Source: HR10 sp964615335 (GTDB taxonomy: Bacteria; Acidobacteriota; Blastocatellia; HR10). Taken from it: DNA of 64,000 nucleotides. This document shows positions 46,782-55,801 of this stretch, piece by piece. The translations under genes were made by a program, and so were the position numbers. How positions within the stretch are numbered: the first letter of the stretch is position 1; each line of letters opens with the position of its first letter. Location: positions 4,224 through 68,223 of the forward strand of contig CAZTMT010000016.1 of assembly GCA_964615335.1 (NCBI GenBank). The letters are read 5' to 3'. The notes under the pieces were generated by a model. The model saw only the letters and a list, made by a program, of their open reading frames with translations, was not told where the DNA came from and did no database searches.

Positions 46782-48362
46782 ATGGCGAAAGCGAAGCCTG
46801 CTCTGGATCGCGCGAAGGTGGCCAGGAAAGCCCCGGCGATCCGAACGGCGACAGCCCCGCGTTTCTTCAACTACATCAACGGGGAATGGGTGCCCTCGGT
46901 CACGGGGGAATATTTCGAGAATCGCAATCCGGCCGACACGCGCGATCTCATTGGTCTTTTCCCGAAATCCAATGCCGAAGATGTCGCGCGCGCGGTCGCT
47001 GCTGCGCGCGAGGCCTATGACCGATGGCGCTTGGTCCCGGCCCCCAAGCGCGCCGAGATCCTGTTCCGCCTGGGCGAGATCTTGATCCGACGCAAAGAAG
47101 CCTTCGCGCGCGACATGACGCGCGAGATGGGGAAAATCCTCAAGGAATCGCGCGGAGACGTTCAGGAGGCCATTGACATCTGCTACTTCACCGCGGGCGA
47201 AGGGCGCCGGATGTATGGTCAGACGACGCCCTCGGAGCTGCCGAATAAGTTCGCCATGTCAGTCCGCATGCCCGTGGGCGTGTGCGCCATCATCACGCCG
47301 TGGAATTTCCCCATGGCGATCCCTTCCTGGAAGCTCATGCCGGCAATCCTCTGCGGCAATACCGTCGTGATGAAGCCGGCGACGGATACGCCGCTGTCGG
47401 TCTATAATCTCGTCAAGGCCTGCGAAGAGGCCGGCGTTCCTCCGGGCGTCGTCAATCTCGTGACGGGCTCCGGATCGAGCGTGGGCACGCCGCTAATGAC
47501 CCATCCCGATGTGCGCCTGGTCTCTTTCACGGGCTCGACCGAAGTGGGACGCAAAGTCTCCGAGGCCTGCGCGCCCTCGTTCAAAAAGTGCAATCTGGAG
47601 ATGGGAGGCAAGAACGTCATCATCGTCATGGACGACGCGAACCTGGAGCTGGCTGTGGATGGAGCCATCTGGGGAGGATTCGGCACGAGCGGACAGCGCT
47701 GCACGGCTTCCAGCCGAATCGTCGTGCATAAGAAGGTCTACAAGCGATTCCTCGAGCGATTCGTCGAGCGAGCCCGGGCCCTGCGCGTGGGCAACGGATT
47801 GGACGAACGTACCGAGATGGGGCCGATCATCAACGAGGCGCAGGTGGAATCCATCCTGCGATACATCGAGATCGGAAAGACGCAGGACCGCGCCCGGCTC
47901 ATGTGCGGAGGCCGCCGGCTGACGCACGGCGAATATGCCTACGGCTATTTCATCGAGCCGACGGTCTTCGCCGATTGCCATCCGGATATGGTCATCTGCC
48001 AGGAGGAGATCTTCGGTCCCGTCGTCTCGGTGATCCCCTGCAGCTCGCTGGAGGAAGCCATCGAGATCGGCAATCGCGTCCGCTACGGCCTCTCCTCGGC
48101 CATCTATACGCAGGACATCAACAAGGCCTTCATCGCCATGCGCGAGATGTACACGGGCATCTTCTACGTCAATGCGCCGACGATCGGGGCTGAGACGCAC
48201 CTGCCTTTTGGCGGAACCAAGGAGACGGGGAACGGCCATCGGGAAGCGGGCGTGCAAGCGCTGGATCTCTTCACCGAGTGGAAAGCCATCTACATTGACT
48301 ACAGCGGTCGGCTCCAACGCGCGCAGATCGACACGGCGGAACTTGGCGGCTTCCCATCTTGA
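46782..48362 (+). CDS. Aldehyde dehydrogenase superfamily protein
   Basis: The protein has 526 residues. It has an NAD(P)-binding region (IITPWNFPMAIPSWK), the general base Glu in NLEMGGKN, the nucleophile Cys in GQRCTAS, and IFGPVVSVIP. The C-terminal FGGTKETGNGHREAG loop is typical of semialdehyde dehydrogenases, though the substrate is not certain. The N-terminal 25 residues are Ala/Lys-rich. AGGAGGGAAC precedes the ATG. The canonical alanine dehydrogenase gene lies 67 bp downstream and is probably co-transcribed, suggesting amino acid catabolism. Confidence 0.93.
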   Translation: MAKAKPALDRAKVARKAPAIRTATAPRFFNYINGEWVPSVTGEYFENRNPADTRDLIGLFPKSNAEDVARAVAAAREAYDRWRLVPAPKRAEILFRLGEILIRRKEAFARDMTREMGKILKESRGDVQEAIDICYFTAGEGRRMYGQTTPSELPNKFAMSVRMPVGVCAIITPWNFPMAIPSWKLMPAILCGNTVVMKPATDTPLSVYNLVKACEEAGVPPGVVNLVTGSGSSVGTPLMTHPDVRLVSFTGSTEVGRKVSEACAPSFKKCNLEMGGKNVIIVMDDANLELAVDGAIWGGFGTSGQRCTASSRIVVHKKVYKRFLERFVERARALRVGNGLDERTEMGPIINEAQVESILRYIEIGKTQDRARLMCGGRRLTHGEYAYGYFIEPTVFADCHPDMVICQEEIFGPVVSVIPCSSLEEAIEIGNRVRYGLSSAIYTQDINKAFIAMREMYTGIFYVNAPTIGAETHLPFGGTKETGNGHREAGVQALDLFTEWKAIYIDYSGRLQRAQIDTAELGGFPS

Positions 48363-48429
48363 CGGATCGGGAGCGAGGGTCCTGCCGGGCCCTCCTCCCG
48401 CGTCGCCTTGCCCGAGGGAGGAGAAGCAC

Positions 48430-49542
48430 ATGATCATCGGTGTTCCCAAGGAACTCAAGCCCGATGAGTACCGCGTGGGCGTCGTCCCGGCCGGCGTCCG
48501 GGCGCTGTGCGAGGAAGGGCATACGGTTTACATCGAGCGGGGCGCCGGCGAGGGAAGTGGTATCTCAGATCGCGAGTATCGGGAGGCGGGCGCGCAGATC
48601 CTCGAGGACCCCGCCGAAGTCTGGGCCCGCGCCGAGATGATCCTCAAGGTGAAGGAGCCCACTCCTGGCGAATATGAGTATCTGCGAGAGGGTCAGATCG
48701 TGTTCACCTATCTGCATCTGGCCCCCGCGCCGGAGCTGACCCGAGAATTGCTCAAGCGCAAGGTCACCGGAATCGCCTACGAGACGATCACCGATGCCGC
48801 AGGACATCTGCCCCTGCTGACGCCCATGAGCGAAGTCGCCGGACGCATGGCCGTTCAGGTCGGCGCGACCTATTTGCAGAAAACTCATGGCGGACGGGGC
48901 GTCTTGCTTGGGGGAGTACCCGGCGTCCTTCCGGCGAAAGTCGTTATCCTCGGAGCCGGCGTCGTGGGAACGAATGCCGTTCGCATCGCCGTCGGCATGG
49001 GGGCCCAGGTGACCGTCATTGATAAGAATCTGGACCGATTGCGCTATCTGGACGAGATCTTCGGAGGCCATATTCGCACGCTCGTCTCCAATAGCTACAA
49101 TATCTGGAACGCTATCGAGAACGCGGATCTGGTCATCTGCGGCGTCCTCATTCCGGGGGCTTCGGCGCCCAAGCTCATCACTCGGGAGATGCTCTCGTGC
49201 ATGCACAAGGGGGCCGTCATCGTGGATGTCTCCGTGGATCAAGGGGGATGCGCCGAGACATCGCGTCCGACGACGCATAGCGATCCCGTCTTCTTCGTGG
49301 ACGATGTCCTGCATTATTGCGTCGCGAACATGCCCGGAGCCGTCCCGCGAACTTCGACCTTCGCCCTGACCAACGTGACGCTCCCCTATGCGGTGAAGCT
49401 CGCCTCGATGGGATTGCGCGCAGCCATTCGATCCGATCCCGGCCTTCGCATGGGCGTCAATACGTACAAGGGATACGTCACGCATCCCGCAGTCGCCGAA
49501 TCGCAGGGATTGGAGTATACGCCGATCGAGGACATCGAGTGA
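48430..49542 (+). CDS. ald: Alanine dehydrogenase
   Basis: The protein has 370 residues. It converts L-alanine to pyruvate and ammonia with NAD. The catalytic residues sit at the reference positions: Lys75 in LKVKEP, His96 in TYLHLA, and the Asp of VSVDQGGCAETS. The NAD motif is VILGAGVVGTNAVRIA. GGGAGGAGAAG precedes the ATG. It is closer to characterised Ald enzymes than the paralogue at 26.6-27.7 kb. Confidence 0.96.
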   Translation: MIIGVPKELKPDEYRVGVVPAGVRALCEEGHTVYIERGAGEGSGISDREYREAGAQILEDPAEVWARAEMILKVKEPTPGEYEYLREGQIVFTYLHLAPAPELTRELLKRKVTGIAYETITDAAGHLPLLTPMSEVAGRMAVQVGATYLQKTHGGRGVLLGGVPGVLPAKVVILGAGVVGTNAVRIAVGMGAQVTVIDKNLDRLRYLDEIFGGHIRTLVSNSYNIWNAIENADLVICGVLIPGASAPKLITREMLSCMHKGAVIVDVSVDQGGCAETSRPTTHSDPVFFVDDVLHYCVANMPGAVPRTSTFALTNVTLPYAVKLASMGLRAAIRSDPGLRMGVNTYKGYVTHPAVAESQGLEYTPIEDIE

Positions 49543-49802
49543 CGCCTTTGAAGGGCGTGAGCGCGCCTTTCGGTGGCCCTATTGCGTGCTCTCTTTGCTC
49601 CGGGGTCTTGGCCAACTCTTCCTCCGACCGCTCACCGGACGCGGGGAGCTCGGCTGGCCGAAAACAGGGCGCTTCCGAGCCTCTCATCAAGCCCTCTTGA
49701 GAACCCCACCTCCGGCCTCAAGGAAATCAAAAGGGACTTGACAGACAGACACTATAATCCTGAGCTGTCTAGGTACTGAAATGCCTTGAAGGAGGTTCTG
49801 CC

Positions 49803-50369
49803 ATGAACCAGGCTCAGGGCTTCATCCGAAGAAGCCTGGTCATCGCCATGATCTGGGCGGCTCAGGCGGTTTTGGGGATTTCTTTCGCAACCAGAGACTC
49901 CTCCGTGGCTCGAAATTCGAATCACGAAGATCGGGCTGTTGCGAGTCTGTCTACAGTCGAACTTGCTTCGAGCGCACAAGATCAAGAAGACCGAAACCCA
50001 CCAGTTATTGAGTTTGTTCCACCATTTTTGGTCTTAGTCCCGATTTTAGGCTTTGAGGTAGGCACCATTACGGGACTCGCGTACGACCTCGATCCCCCCT
50101 ATGTCGTTGTACTCGCCTCCCTTCAAGCGAGCGCCACATTCTTTTGTATCGTTGAGGATATCGTCCCTTTTGGATTCACCTTCACGATTCTCACGCCTAC
50201 TGGGCGGGTAGAGACCGGATTGGGGTTAGGAGGGATAGCTGTATTCAGAGCTGTGGTACCGCCGCTTCCGAGTGCTTGGCCGTGTGGAGAGTATTCGATT
50301 TATGCTGTGGATTTCAACGGCAATAGCTCATTTGGAGTCGCCCCTGTAATCCTCTTCAGCATCTTTTGA
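49803..50369 (+). CDS. Secreted protein of unknown function
   Basis: The protein has 188 residues. The signal peptide (LVIAMIWAAQAVLGISFA) is followed by an Asp/Ser-rich stretch, then a hydrophobic, beta-rich domain (PPVIEFVPPFLVLVPILG) with two Cys (FFCIVED, WPCGEYS) that could form a disulphide. AAGGAGG precedes the ATG. GC content is visibly lower than in the flanking housekeeping genes. About 75 bp of its signal-peptide coding region is repeated at 52.7 kb. Confidence 0.65.
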   Translation: MNQAQGFIRRSLVIAMIWAAQAVLGISFATRDSSVARNSNHEDRAVASLSTVELASSAQDQEDRNPPVIEFVPPFLVLVPILGFEVGTITGLAYDLDPPYVVVLASLQASATFFCIVEDIVPFGFTFTILTPTGRVETGLGLGGIAVFRAVVPPLPSAWPCGEYSIYAVDFNGNSSFGVAPVILFSIF

Positions 50370-50413
50370 GAATTGGCTGTAATTGGTTAAACTTCCCTCC
50401 GAGGGAGGGGAGG

Positions 50414-51445
50414 GTGAGCGGAACGAGGCCTGTGACAGGGCTATTACTCCTCGGTCTCATGTGGTGGGGTGCGGGGCAGGAACCGCGTCAGGATGAATAC
50501 ACGGTTCGCTTGAGAAGCACGTTGGTGACCGTCAAAGCGCGCGCGCTCACTTCGGAAGGACGCATTATTGAGGACTTAAGGAAGGAGGATTTCCTGCTCT
50601 ACGAAGATCGGGTGCTGCAGGAGATCACCCAATTCGAGCGACAGGAGAGGTCGCTCGCCGTGGCCTTCATGATAGACACGAGTGGAAGTATGAAGGTTGG
50701 AAATCTCTTGAGGGCGCGGTTGGCCGCAAAACAGGTGATCCTTCACCTTCAAGAGGGTGAGGAGATTGCGCTCTTCAATGTGGGAGAGAAGCCAGAGCTG
50801 ATCCTTCCGCTGACGACGGATCGGGAGGGTGCACTCAGGACATTGAATTTCTTCATTCAAAGAATGACCGCCCTTCCTGATCTGGTCAGGGGAAGTGGCC
50901 TTCACGTTCACGATGCGGTCTATGCGGGAGCAAACTATCTGAAGGAAGCCTCAAAGGAGAAGCAGCGGGTCCTCATTCTCGCTACAGATAACGGGACGAC
51001 TCCTCCAAACGCGCGCTCGGCGACAGAAGCGCTTCACGAAGCGCTCGAAGCGGATGTTGTCATCATCGGTTTGATCACTGCGCCCTTGTCCCAGCTCAAC
51101 CGGCTTATTCATGGCGATGTGAAGGACTATGCTCGGGAGACAGGGGGCGAAGCATTCTCCGTTCATGGGGGTGAAGGGTTGCTTAAGGTTACCGGTTTGC
51201 TTGAGCGGCTTCGGATTTGGTACCTTTTGGCATACTCCTCGACAAATTTGGCTCAAGGGGAGCAGCTACGTCAGATTCGGTTAGAGCTCAGCCGAGCAGC
51301 ACAAGCACGATACGGTAAGGTGAAGCTCCTTTATCGACGCCGGTATTATCCGGCAGGGCCCCCGCGGGGAGAGTTTCGTGCACGGAGCCTTTCAAAGATC
51401 GAGGATCGGCATATGGATGCTTTTGGACTTACTAGGAGAGGGTGA
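50414..51445 (+). CDS. VWFA-related (acidobacterial-type) secreted protein
   Basis: The protein has 343 residues. From the GTG at 50414 it has a signal peptide (TGLLLLGLMWWGAG), a short beta-domain (VRLRSTLVTVKARALTSEG, then EDFLLYEDRV) and a von Willebrand factor A domain with the MIDAS motif MIDTSGSM. This arrangement is the VWFA-related type found in large numbers in Acidobacteria. It is probably periplasmic and metal-dependent in binding. The purine-rich GAGGGAGG precedes the GTG. It is followed by another secreted protein within 4 bp. Confidence 0.85.
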   Translation: MSGTRPVTGLLLLGLMWWGAGQEPRQDEYTVRLRSTLVTVKARALTSEGRIIEDLRKEDFLLYEDRVLQEITQFERQERSLAVAFMIDTSGSMKVGNLLRARLAAKQVILHLQEGEEIALFNVGEKPELILPLTTDREGALRTLNFFIQRMTALPDLVRGSGLHVHDAVYAGANYLKEASKEKQRVLILATDNGTTPPNARSATEALHEALEADVVIIGLITAPLSQLNRLIHGDVKDYARETGGEAFSVHGGEGLLKVTGLLERLRIWYLLAYSSTNLAQGEQLRQIRLELSRAAQARYGKVKLLYRRRYYPAGPPRGEFRARSLSKIEDRHMDAFGLTRRG

Positions 51446-51448
51446 GTG

Positions 51449-52000
51449 ATGAGGGTGTTAAGAGTTGCCATGGCCAGCACAGGCCTTCTCCTCGTAGGGA
51501 TCATGGGGCTTGTGGAGGGGCAGGAGCCATTCCGGCAGATCCAGCGTGAGCTGGAAGCGCGTTACCGGCGGCGCCTCGTGGATGTGAAGCAGGAAGTGCC
51601 TTATGTGAAGGAAGCCGTTGTGATCGATCGCGCAGGTCGGATCACAGTGCGGCCCGTTGAGCCAAAGGATCGAGCGGAGGAGCGGTATGCTTGGCCAGGT
51701 CGGAAGCATGAGATTTGGGCGGTGAAAGTCCAGCCCGAGCGGGTGATCTTCAAGATCGCGCCGGCTTACTTGGATCCACGGATCCTGCCAACTCCTCCCA
51801 TTAACCCGGAAGCGCCTCCGTGGGATCCGGAAGATCCCCCACCGTCTCCAAAGCCACACCCGGTTCCGTCCCCGATTCCGCTGAAGCGGGGGCCTGTGCA
51901 TTTTGAGCTTATTCTGGAATACGCGTCTTTGGATGAGCTGACGCCGGCCCGAATCGAAGCGCGGTGGGAGCCGATCCTCCGCGTGATCCCTAATAAATGA
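51449..52000 (+). CDS. Secreted Pro-rich protein, unknown
   Basis: The protein has 183 residues. After a signal peptide (MASTGLLLVGIMGLVEG) comes a charged domain and a Pro-rich segment (about residues 110-145). No family is recognised. The ATG lies 4 bp after the VWA gene stop, with AGGAGAGG upstream. A GTG at 51446 overlapping the stop is an alternative. Confidence 0.65.
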   Translation: MRVLRVAMASTGLLLVGIMGLVEGQEPFRQIQRELEARYRRRLVDVKQEVPYVKEAVVIDRAGRITVRPVEPKDRAEERYAWPGRKHEIWAVKVQPERVIFKIAPAYLDPRILPTPPINPEAPPWDPEDPPPSPKPHPVPSPIPLKRGPVHFELILEYASLDELTPARIEARWEPILRVIPNK

Positions 52001-52044
52001 AGGCGCTTCCCATATGAACGTTCACCTCAGGAAAGGAGGCCTTT

Positions 52045-52694
52045 ATGTGTGTCCGGAAGCTCATAGCGATAGTTCTCGTCCTCCTCACAAGAGAGGCCCT
52101 TGGTCAAGTCAAAGTCGCCTTCGTTGCCGAGTATGAAGTGATGCATGAGCAGAAGCTGACTGATGGGAATGTCCTTGAGAGGGTCCAAAAGGGAATGTAC
52201 TACAGGGACAGCCAAGGGCGTACGCGTCTGGAGATGGGTCGGCTCGCTACAATCAGCGATCCGGTCATGGGGACGTACGTTGTTTTAGATACTGAATCGA
52301 AGGTCGCTCAGAAGGTCACGCGCGAAAAGCTCTCGCTCATGTCGGAGCGTGCCAAAGAGACGAAGATGATTCGAATCGAATCAGACGTACTGCTCGGTGG
52401 GAAGCGAGGAAGTGTTGTTAAGCCATTGGGCACGAGAACGGTTGAGGGGCTAGTTTGTGAGGGAAAGGAATTGATCACAACGATCCCCCCAATTCGGTTT
52501 TTGGGAATCAGCGTCCCATCCAGATCAAGACCGAGATATGGATCGCCATAGAATTGCAACTTCCAATCCTGGTGATGAGCGAGAATCCGGTGGTGGGGCG
52601 AACCGTTCAAAGGTTCAAGAATATTCAGAAGGGGGTTGATCTCGATCCCACTCTTTTCCAAGTCCCTGTGGGATACCAGGTTGTTGAGTTTTAG
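52045..52694 (+). pseudogene. Frameshifted secreted protein of an acidobacterial family
   Basis: The first 157 codons have a signal peptide (LIAIVLVLLTREALG) and the GTRTVEGLVCEGKELITTIPP segment, seen in parts. The frame then hits a stop at 52551. Reading on from 52518 one frame over restores the expected ending: IQIKTEIWIAIELQLPILV, GRTVQRFKNIQKG, LFQVPVGYQV and a stop at 52694. One base seems to be missing at the CCC near 52513-52518. The intact product would have about 216 residues. A sequencing error in a homopolymer is possible. Confidence 0.72.
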
Positions 52695-52705
52695 CTTGGC
52701 GGGGC

Positions 52706-52873
52706 TTGGTCATCGCCATGATCTGGGCGGCTCAGGCGGTTTTGGGAATTTCTTTCGCAGCCAGAGACTCCTCCCTCGTCAGAGGCTCGAGTCCTGCATC
52801 TTTCTTCCAAGGAGAGTGCGGGTATATTACGGATTCGGTCCGACGATTGGCTGTGTTGTCCCCCTCCCTATGA
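52706..52873 (+). pseudogene. Duplicated 5' fragment of the secreted protein gene at 49.8 kb
   Basis: About 75 bp (52706-52780) are nearly identical to 49836-49910, including the signal-peptide codons for LVIAMIWAAQAVLGISFA. The frame then continues for about 30 unrelated codons to a stop at 52873. There is no start codon context. The rest of 52874-53159 shows no gene, apart from a possible promoter. Confidence 0.7.
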
Positions 52874-53004
52874 GGAGGTATGCGCAAGAGGGCCGTGCGA
52901 CAACCGATTTTGCCGGTTCGCATTTTCTGGTATCGGGCCCCACCGATGTTGGGAAAACCTCGAGCCGTGTTTGCAGCTCACTTGCCCCAACGTGCCGGAG
53001 CCAC

Positions 53005-53033
53005 TTGTCCTCTTTCGAAAGGCAGACTATATA
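53005..53033 (+). promoter_or_regulatory. Possible promoter upstream of the broken beta-propeller gene
   Basis: TTGTCC (53005-53010) is followed after 17 bp by TATATA (53028-53033), which overlaps TATAAT (53030-53035). The gene begins at 53160. Confidence 0.35.
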
Positions 53034-53159
53034 ATACCCTGTGAGACCGGGCCTATTTTGGTAGACTATCCGGGACCTGCTCTCCATTGCAAGTCCGGGC
53101 TCTTGGAGCCTCTTGATAATCAATGGAGGCAGTGGGAATTTTTATGAGGAGGTGAGATT

Positions 53160-54204
53160 ATGCTCCACAAGAACGTGCGCCACGGCGGGATCATCGGTCT
53201 TCTCCTTGTGGTCGGGTTGGGAAGTGGTGTGCCCCTTCTTGCCGCTCAAGGGAAGATCGTCGTTGTGGAAAAAAAGCGATTCGGGAACTTTCGTCTCTAT
53301 CTCCTGGAAGTAGATCGTGAGGGGGCTTTCTATTTCAGATCTTTCGAGGAGATCGTAAAGCTACAACCGGATGGTCAACGGGTGTTCGAGCTGAAGGCGA
53401 AGGATCACGGGCTGCAGAGGATCGCGGATTTTCGTATCGCTCCGGATGGGAATCTGCTTATTGTCGGACCGGCTTTGGAGACAGGAGGCCTCTACCTAGC
53501 GACGCGTGTGCTCGTGGTGAGCCCGAAGGGACAGGTGCGCACGTCTTTCGTCGTACCACGACTGTTTGCGGAGATCGTCGAGGCGGGAGATCGTGGGGAA
53601 ATCCTCCTGGCCGGCTACACGGAGGGAACAACTCCCGGGCGTCTGGCTCCTCATCTGACAATTTCTTCGGTTCGGAGCGAAGGGTGAGCCTCTATCCTCC
53701 TTCGAAGTAGAAGGAGAGTCCCAAAGGATTAGGGTGGTGGGGGATCGTTATCTGATGACTGCCGGTTCAGAGATCCTCCTCACTCGGAGGACACACTCCG
53801 GCCTCTTGATTCAACGGTTCTCTCCCGAAGGACAGAAGCTCAGAGAGGATCGCCTTCCATTCGCGTGGCCAAAGGTCTCAACGGAACAGCAGGATACGCT
53901 CGTCAGGTACTTCTCTCCTCTTAACTCAGACGCTGCGATCATGGCGGTCAGTGTGCAGAGCAATCGCTGGGAGAGACGCGTTCTGAGAAAGGGAGAAGCT
54001 CGCGCTGTGCTTATGTATCAACCGTCCTCGTACACGCTGTACCTTGTCTCTCTTACCGATGGAAGCATTCGTCCGCTCGTCCTTTCGGAAGACATCGGCT
54101 CTCTGAGTGCTGTCGGGCGGGATGGGTTCCTCTATTTCTTATTGCACCGCCATAGCGCGGACGGAGAGGTACAAACCCAGGTCACCAAAGCGGCGTTACG
54201 GTGA
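53160..54204 (+). pseudogene. Frameshifted secreted beta-propeller-like protein
   Basis: The first part (to the stop at 53687) has a signal peptide (IGLLLVVGLGSGVPLLAAQG) and strands such as IADFRIAPDGNLLIVG. From about 53662 the next frame carries on without a break: FLRFGAKGEPLSSFEVEG, RIRVVGDRYLMTAG and onward to a stop at 54204. One extra base near 53658-53664 (ACAATTTC) would explain it. The joined product would have about 347 residues. Function is unknown. GAGGAGGTGAG precedes the ATG. Confidence 0.7.
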
Positions 54205-54215
54205 CGCGTTTGCGT

Positions 54216-54598
54216 ATCCCCCGACGTGATGATCCGGCGTGTGTGACCTCGACCCGTTGCGAGGCAGCCTGATGTGTCGCCCCCTTCGGGGGCTCTTGGA
54301 GGATTGGGGGGACCTCACGATTCCTGGGGCTCACACCCCAGGCTACTCTCTGTCGCCCGCATGCGTAGCTCTATGCTCGGAAGATGGATCGTTCCGCAAA
54401 AATAAAAAGGCTTACTGCACCAGGCTCTTTTCTGTCGCCCGCCACAGCCGAGTTTTTTTATGGAAAATGTCATTCCCAGAATGGACTCGCACTCCAGGCC
54501 ATTTTTCGTAGCCCGCTTTGTGGACGTTTTGCGGAAGAGGGGGGTCTCCACATGTTGTGCTCCAGGTTATTTTCTGTCGTCCGCGCCATCGCGGGCTT
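54216..54598 (+). repeat. Degenerate tandem array related to the 39-kb array
   Basis: A head sequence (ATCCCCCGACGTGATGATCC, from 54216) is followed by TGTCGCCCCCTTCGGGGGCTC (in parts, 54275-54295) and four degenerate units starting near 54325, 54405, 54482 and 54553, a period of 71-80 bp. The unit is the one seen in the right arm at 39.6-39.9 kb, in the same orientation. The rest of the gap to 54760 holds no recognised gene. Confidence 0.8.
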
Positions 54599-54760
54599 TT
54601 TGTAGAACGCTTCTCGGTCGCATGGAGACAAGAGAAGCGGTGTGAAGCCTTGGGGCTTATCGAAGGGGATAAGGGGCGTTCTTACGGGACGACATTGCTC
54701 GCGCCTGAATCGGGGTAGTATTCTCTCCCTCTCTTACTTTCTTGATCGAAGGAGGCGATC

Positions 54761-55666
54761 ATGGGACGGAGAACTGCAGCAGGGATATTTATTCTGCTTC
54801 TGCCCTTTGTCAGCCCGAGGGCTTATGGTGCGCCGCAACGATTGAAGATCTACATCTCGGCGGACATGGAGGGCGTCGCCGGTGTTGTGACCGAGGAACA
54901 ACTGGGGCCTGCAGGATTCGAGTACTCGCGGTTTCGCGAGTTCATGACAGCCGAAGTTCTCGCTGCGATCGAAGCCGCCCGCCAAGCTGGCGCGACCGAG
55001 ATCGTCGTAAGCGATTCTCACGGCAACGGGCAAAACCTCCTTCTGGAGAAGCTGCCCCGGGACGTTTTCGTCGTCCGTTCGTGGCCGCGTCCCTTGCTGA
55101 TGATGCAAGGAATTGACGAGACGTTCGATGGGGTCATCTTTCTGGGCTACCACGCCAGTGCGGCCAATCCTCAAGGGGTTCGAGCACACACAATCTCGAG
55201 CGCTTACTTCGCCGATGTGCGCCTCAATGGGGTGTCAGTCTCGGAGGCGCAGATCAATGCCGCCATCGCAGGCCATTTCGATGCCCCTGTCCTGATGATC
55301 TCCGGCGATGATGCGGCCGTTCGAGAGGCCGCGGCGTTCCTGGGAAACGTCGAGACGGCTGTTGTCAAATGGAGCTATGGCTTTCACTCGGCGCGAACGC
55401 TGACGCCTGAAGCGGCGGCGGAACTGATCCGGCACAAGGTCAGTGCCGCCCTTCGCCGGCTCAAAGAGTTCACTCCCTATAAGGTGACAACGCCCGTGCA
55501 CCTGGAGATTGAATTCAAGAACATTCGTCCCGCCGAGATCTTAAGCTACCTTCCGATCGTCGATCGGGTTGGTCCGCGCACAATCCGATTCATCGGCAAA
55601 GACATGATCGAGGTCTCAAAGTTCCTGGAGTTTGTTGTGACCTACAGCCCTTCGCTGGCACCGTAA
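54761..55666 (+). CDS. dppA: Secreted M55-family D-aminopeptidase (DppA-like)
   Basis: The protein has 301 residues. A signal peptide (IFILLLPFVSPRAYG) precedes the M55 domain. ISADMEGVAGV has the zinc-binding Asp/Glu, VVSDSHGNG and FLGYHASA supply further ligands, and SYGFHSARTLTPEAA is a C-terminal signature. DppA releases N-terminal D-amino acids from peptides such as cell-wall fragments. The signal peptide is unusual for this mostly cytoplasmic family. GAAGGAGG precedes the ATG. The convergent receptor gene starts a peptide-use gene group. Confidence 0.92.
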   Translation: MGRRTAAGIFILLLPFVSPRAYGAPQRLKIYISADMEGVAGVVTEEQLGPAGFEYSRFREFMTAEVLAAIEAARQAGATEIVVSDSHGNGQNLLLEKLPRDVFVVRSWPRPLLMMQGIDETFDGVIFLGYHASAANPQGVRAHTISSAYFADVRLNGVSVSEAQINAAIAGHFDAPVLMISGDDAAVREAAAFLGNVETAVVKWSYGFHSARTLTPEAAAELIRHKVSAALRRLKEFTPYKVTTPVHLEIEFKNIRPAEILSYLPIVDRVGPRTIRFIGKDMIEVSKFLEFVVTYSPSLAP

Positions 55667-55730
55667 GGACATCGCCTCGCGCGAGAGCTAGGGCAAACGA
55701 CGTTGCAATGAAGGCTCTCGGTGAGAGAAG

Positions 55731-55760
55731 GAGCCGGCCCCATGCGGAGCCGGCTCTTCT
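55731..55760. terminator. Hairpin terminator between convergent dppA and receptor genes
   Basis: An 8-bp GC-rich stem, GAGCCGGC (55731-55738) with GCCGGCTC (55749-55756), is followed by TTCT on the plus strand and faces a pyrimidine run (CTTCTC) on the minus strand. It could stop both transcripts. The T-run is short. Confidence 0.5.
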
Positions 55761-55801
55761 AGGTCGTGGGATCTATCAGCAGGGGGCGGTCGCCTTCGTT
55801 T

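Noticed and set aside
49738..49758. TTGACA and TATAAT upstream of the secreted protein gene as a promoter
   Set aside because: The boxes are perfect but only 9 bp apart, too close for one sigma-70 promoter, and no other -35 box fits the TATAAT.
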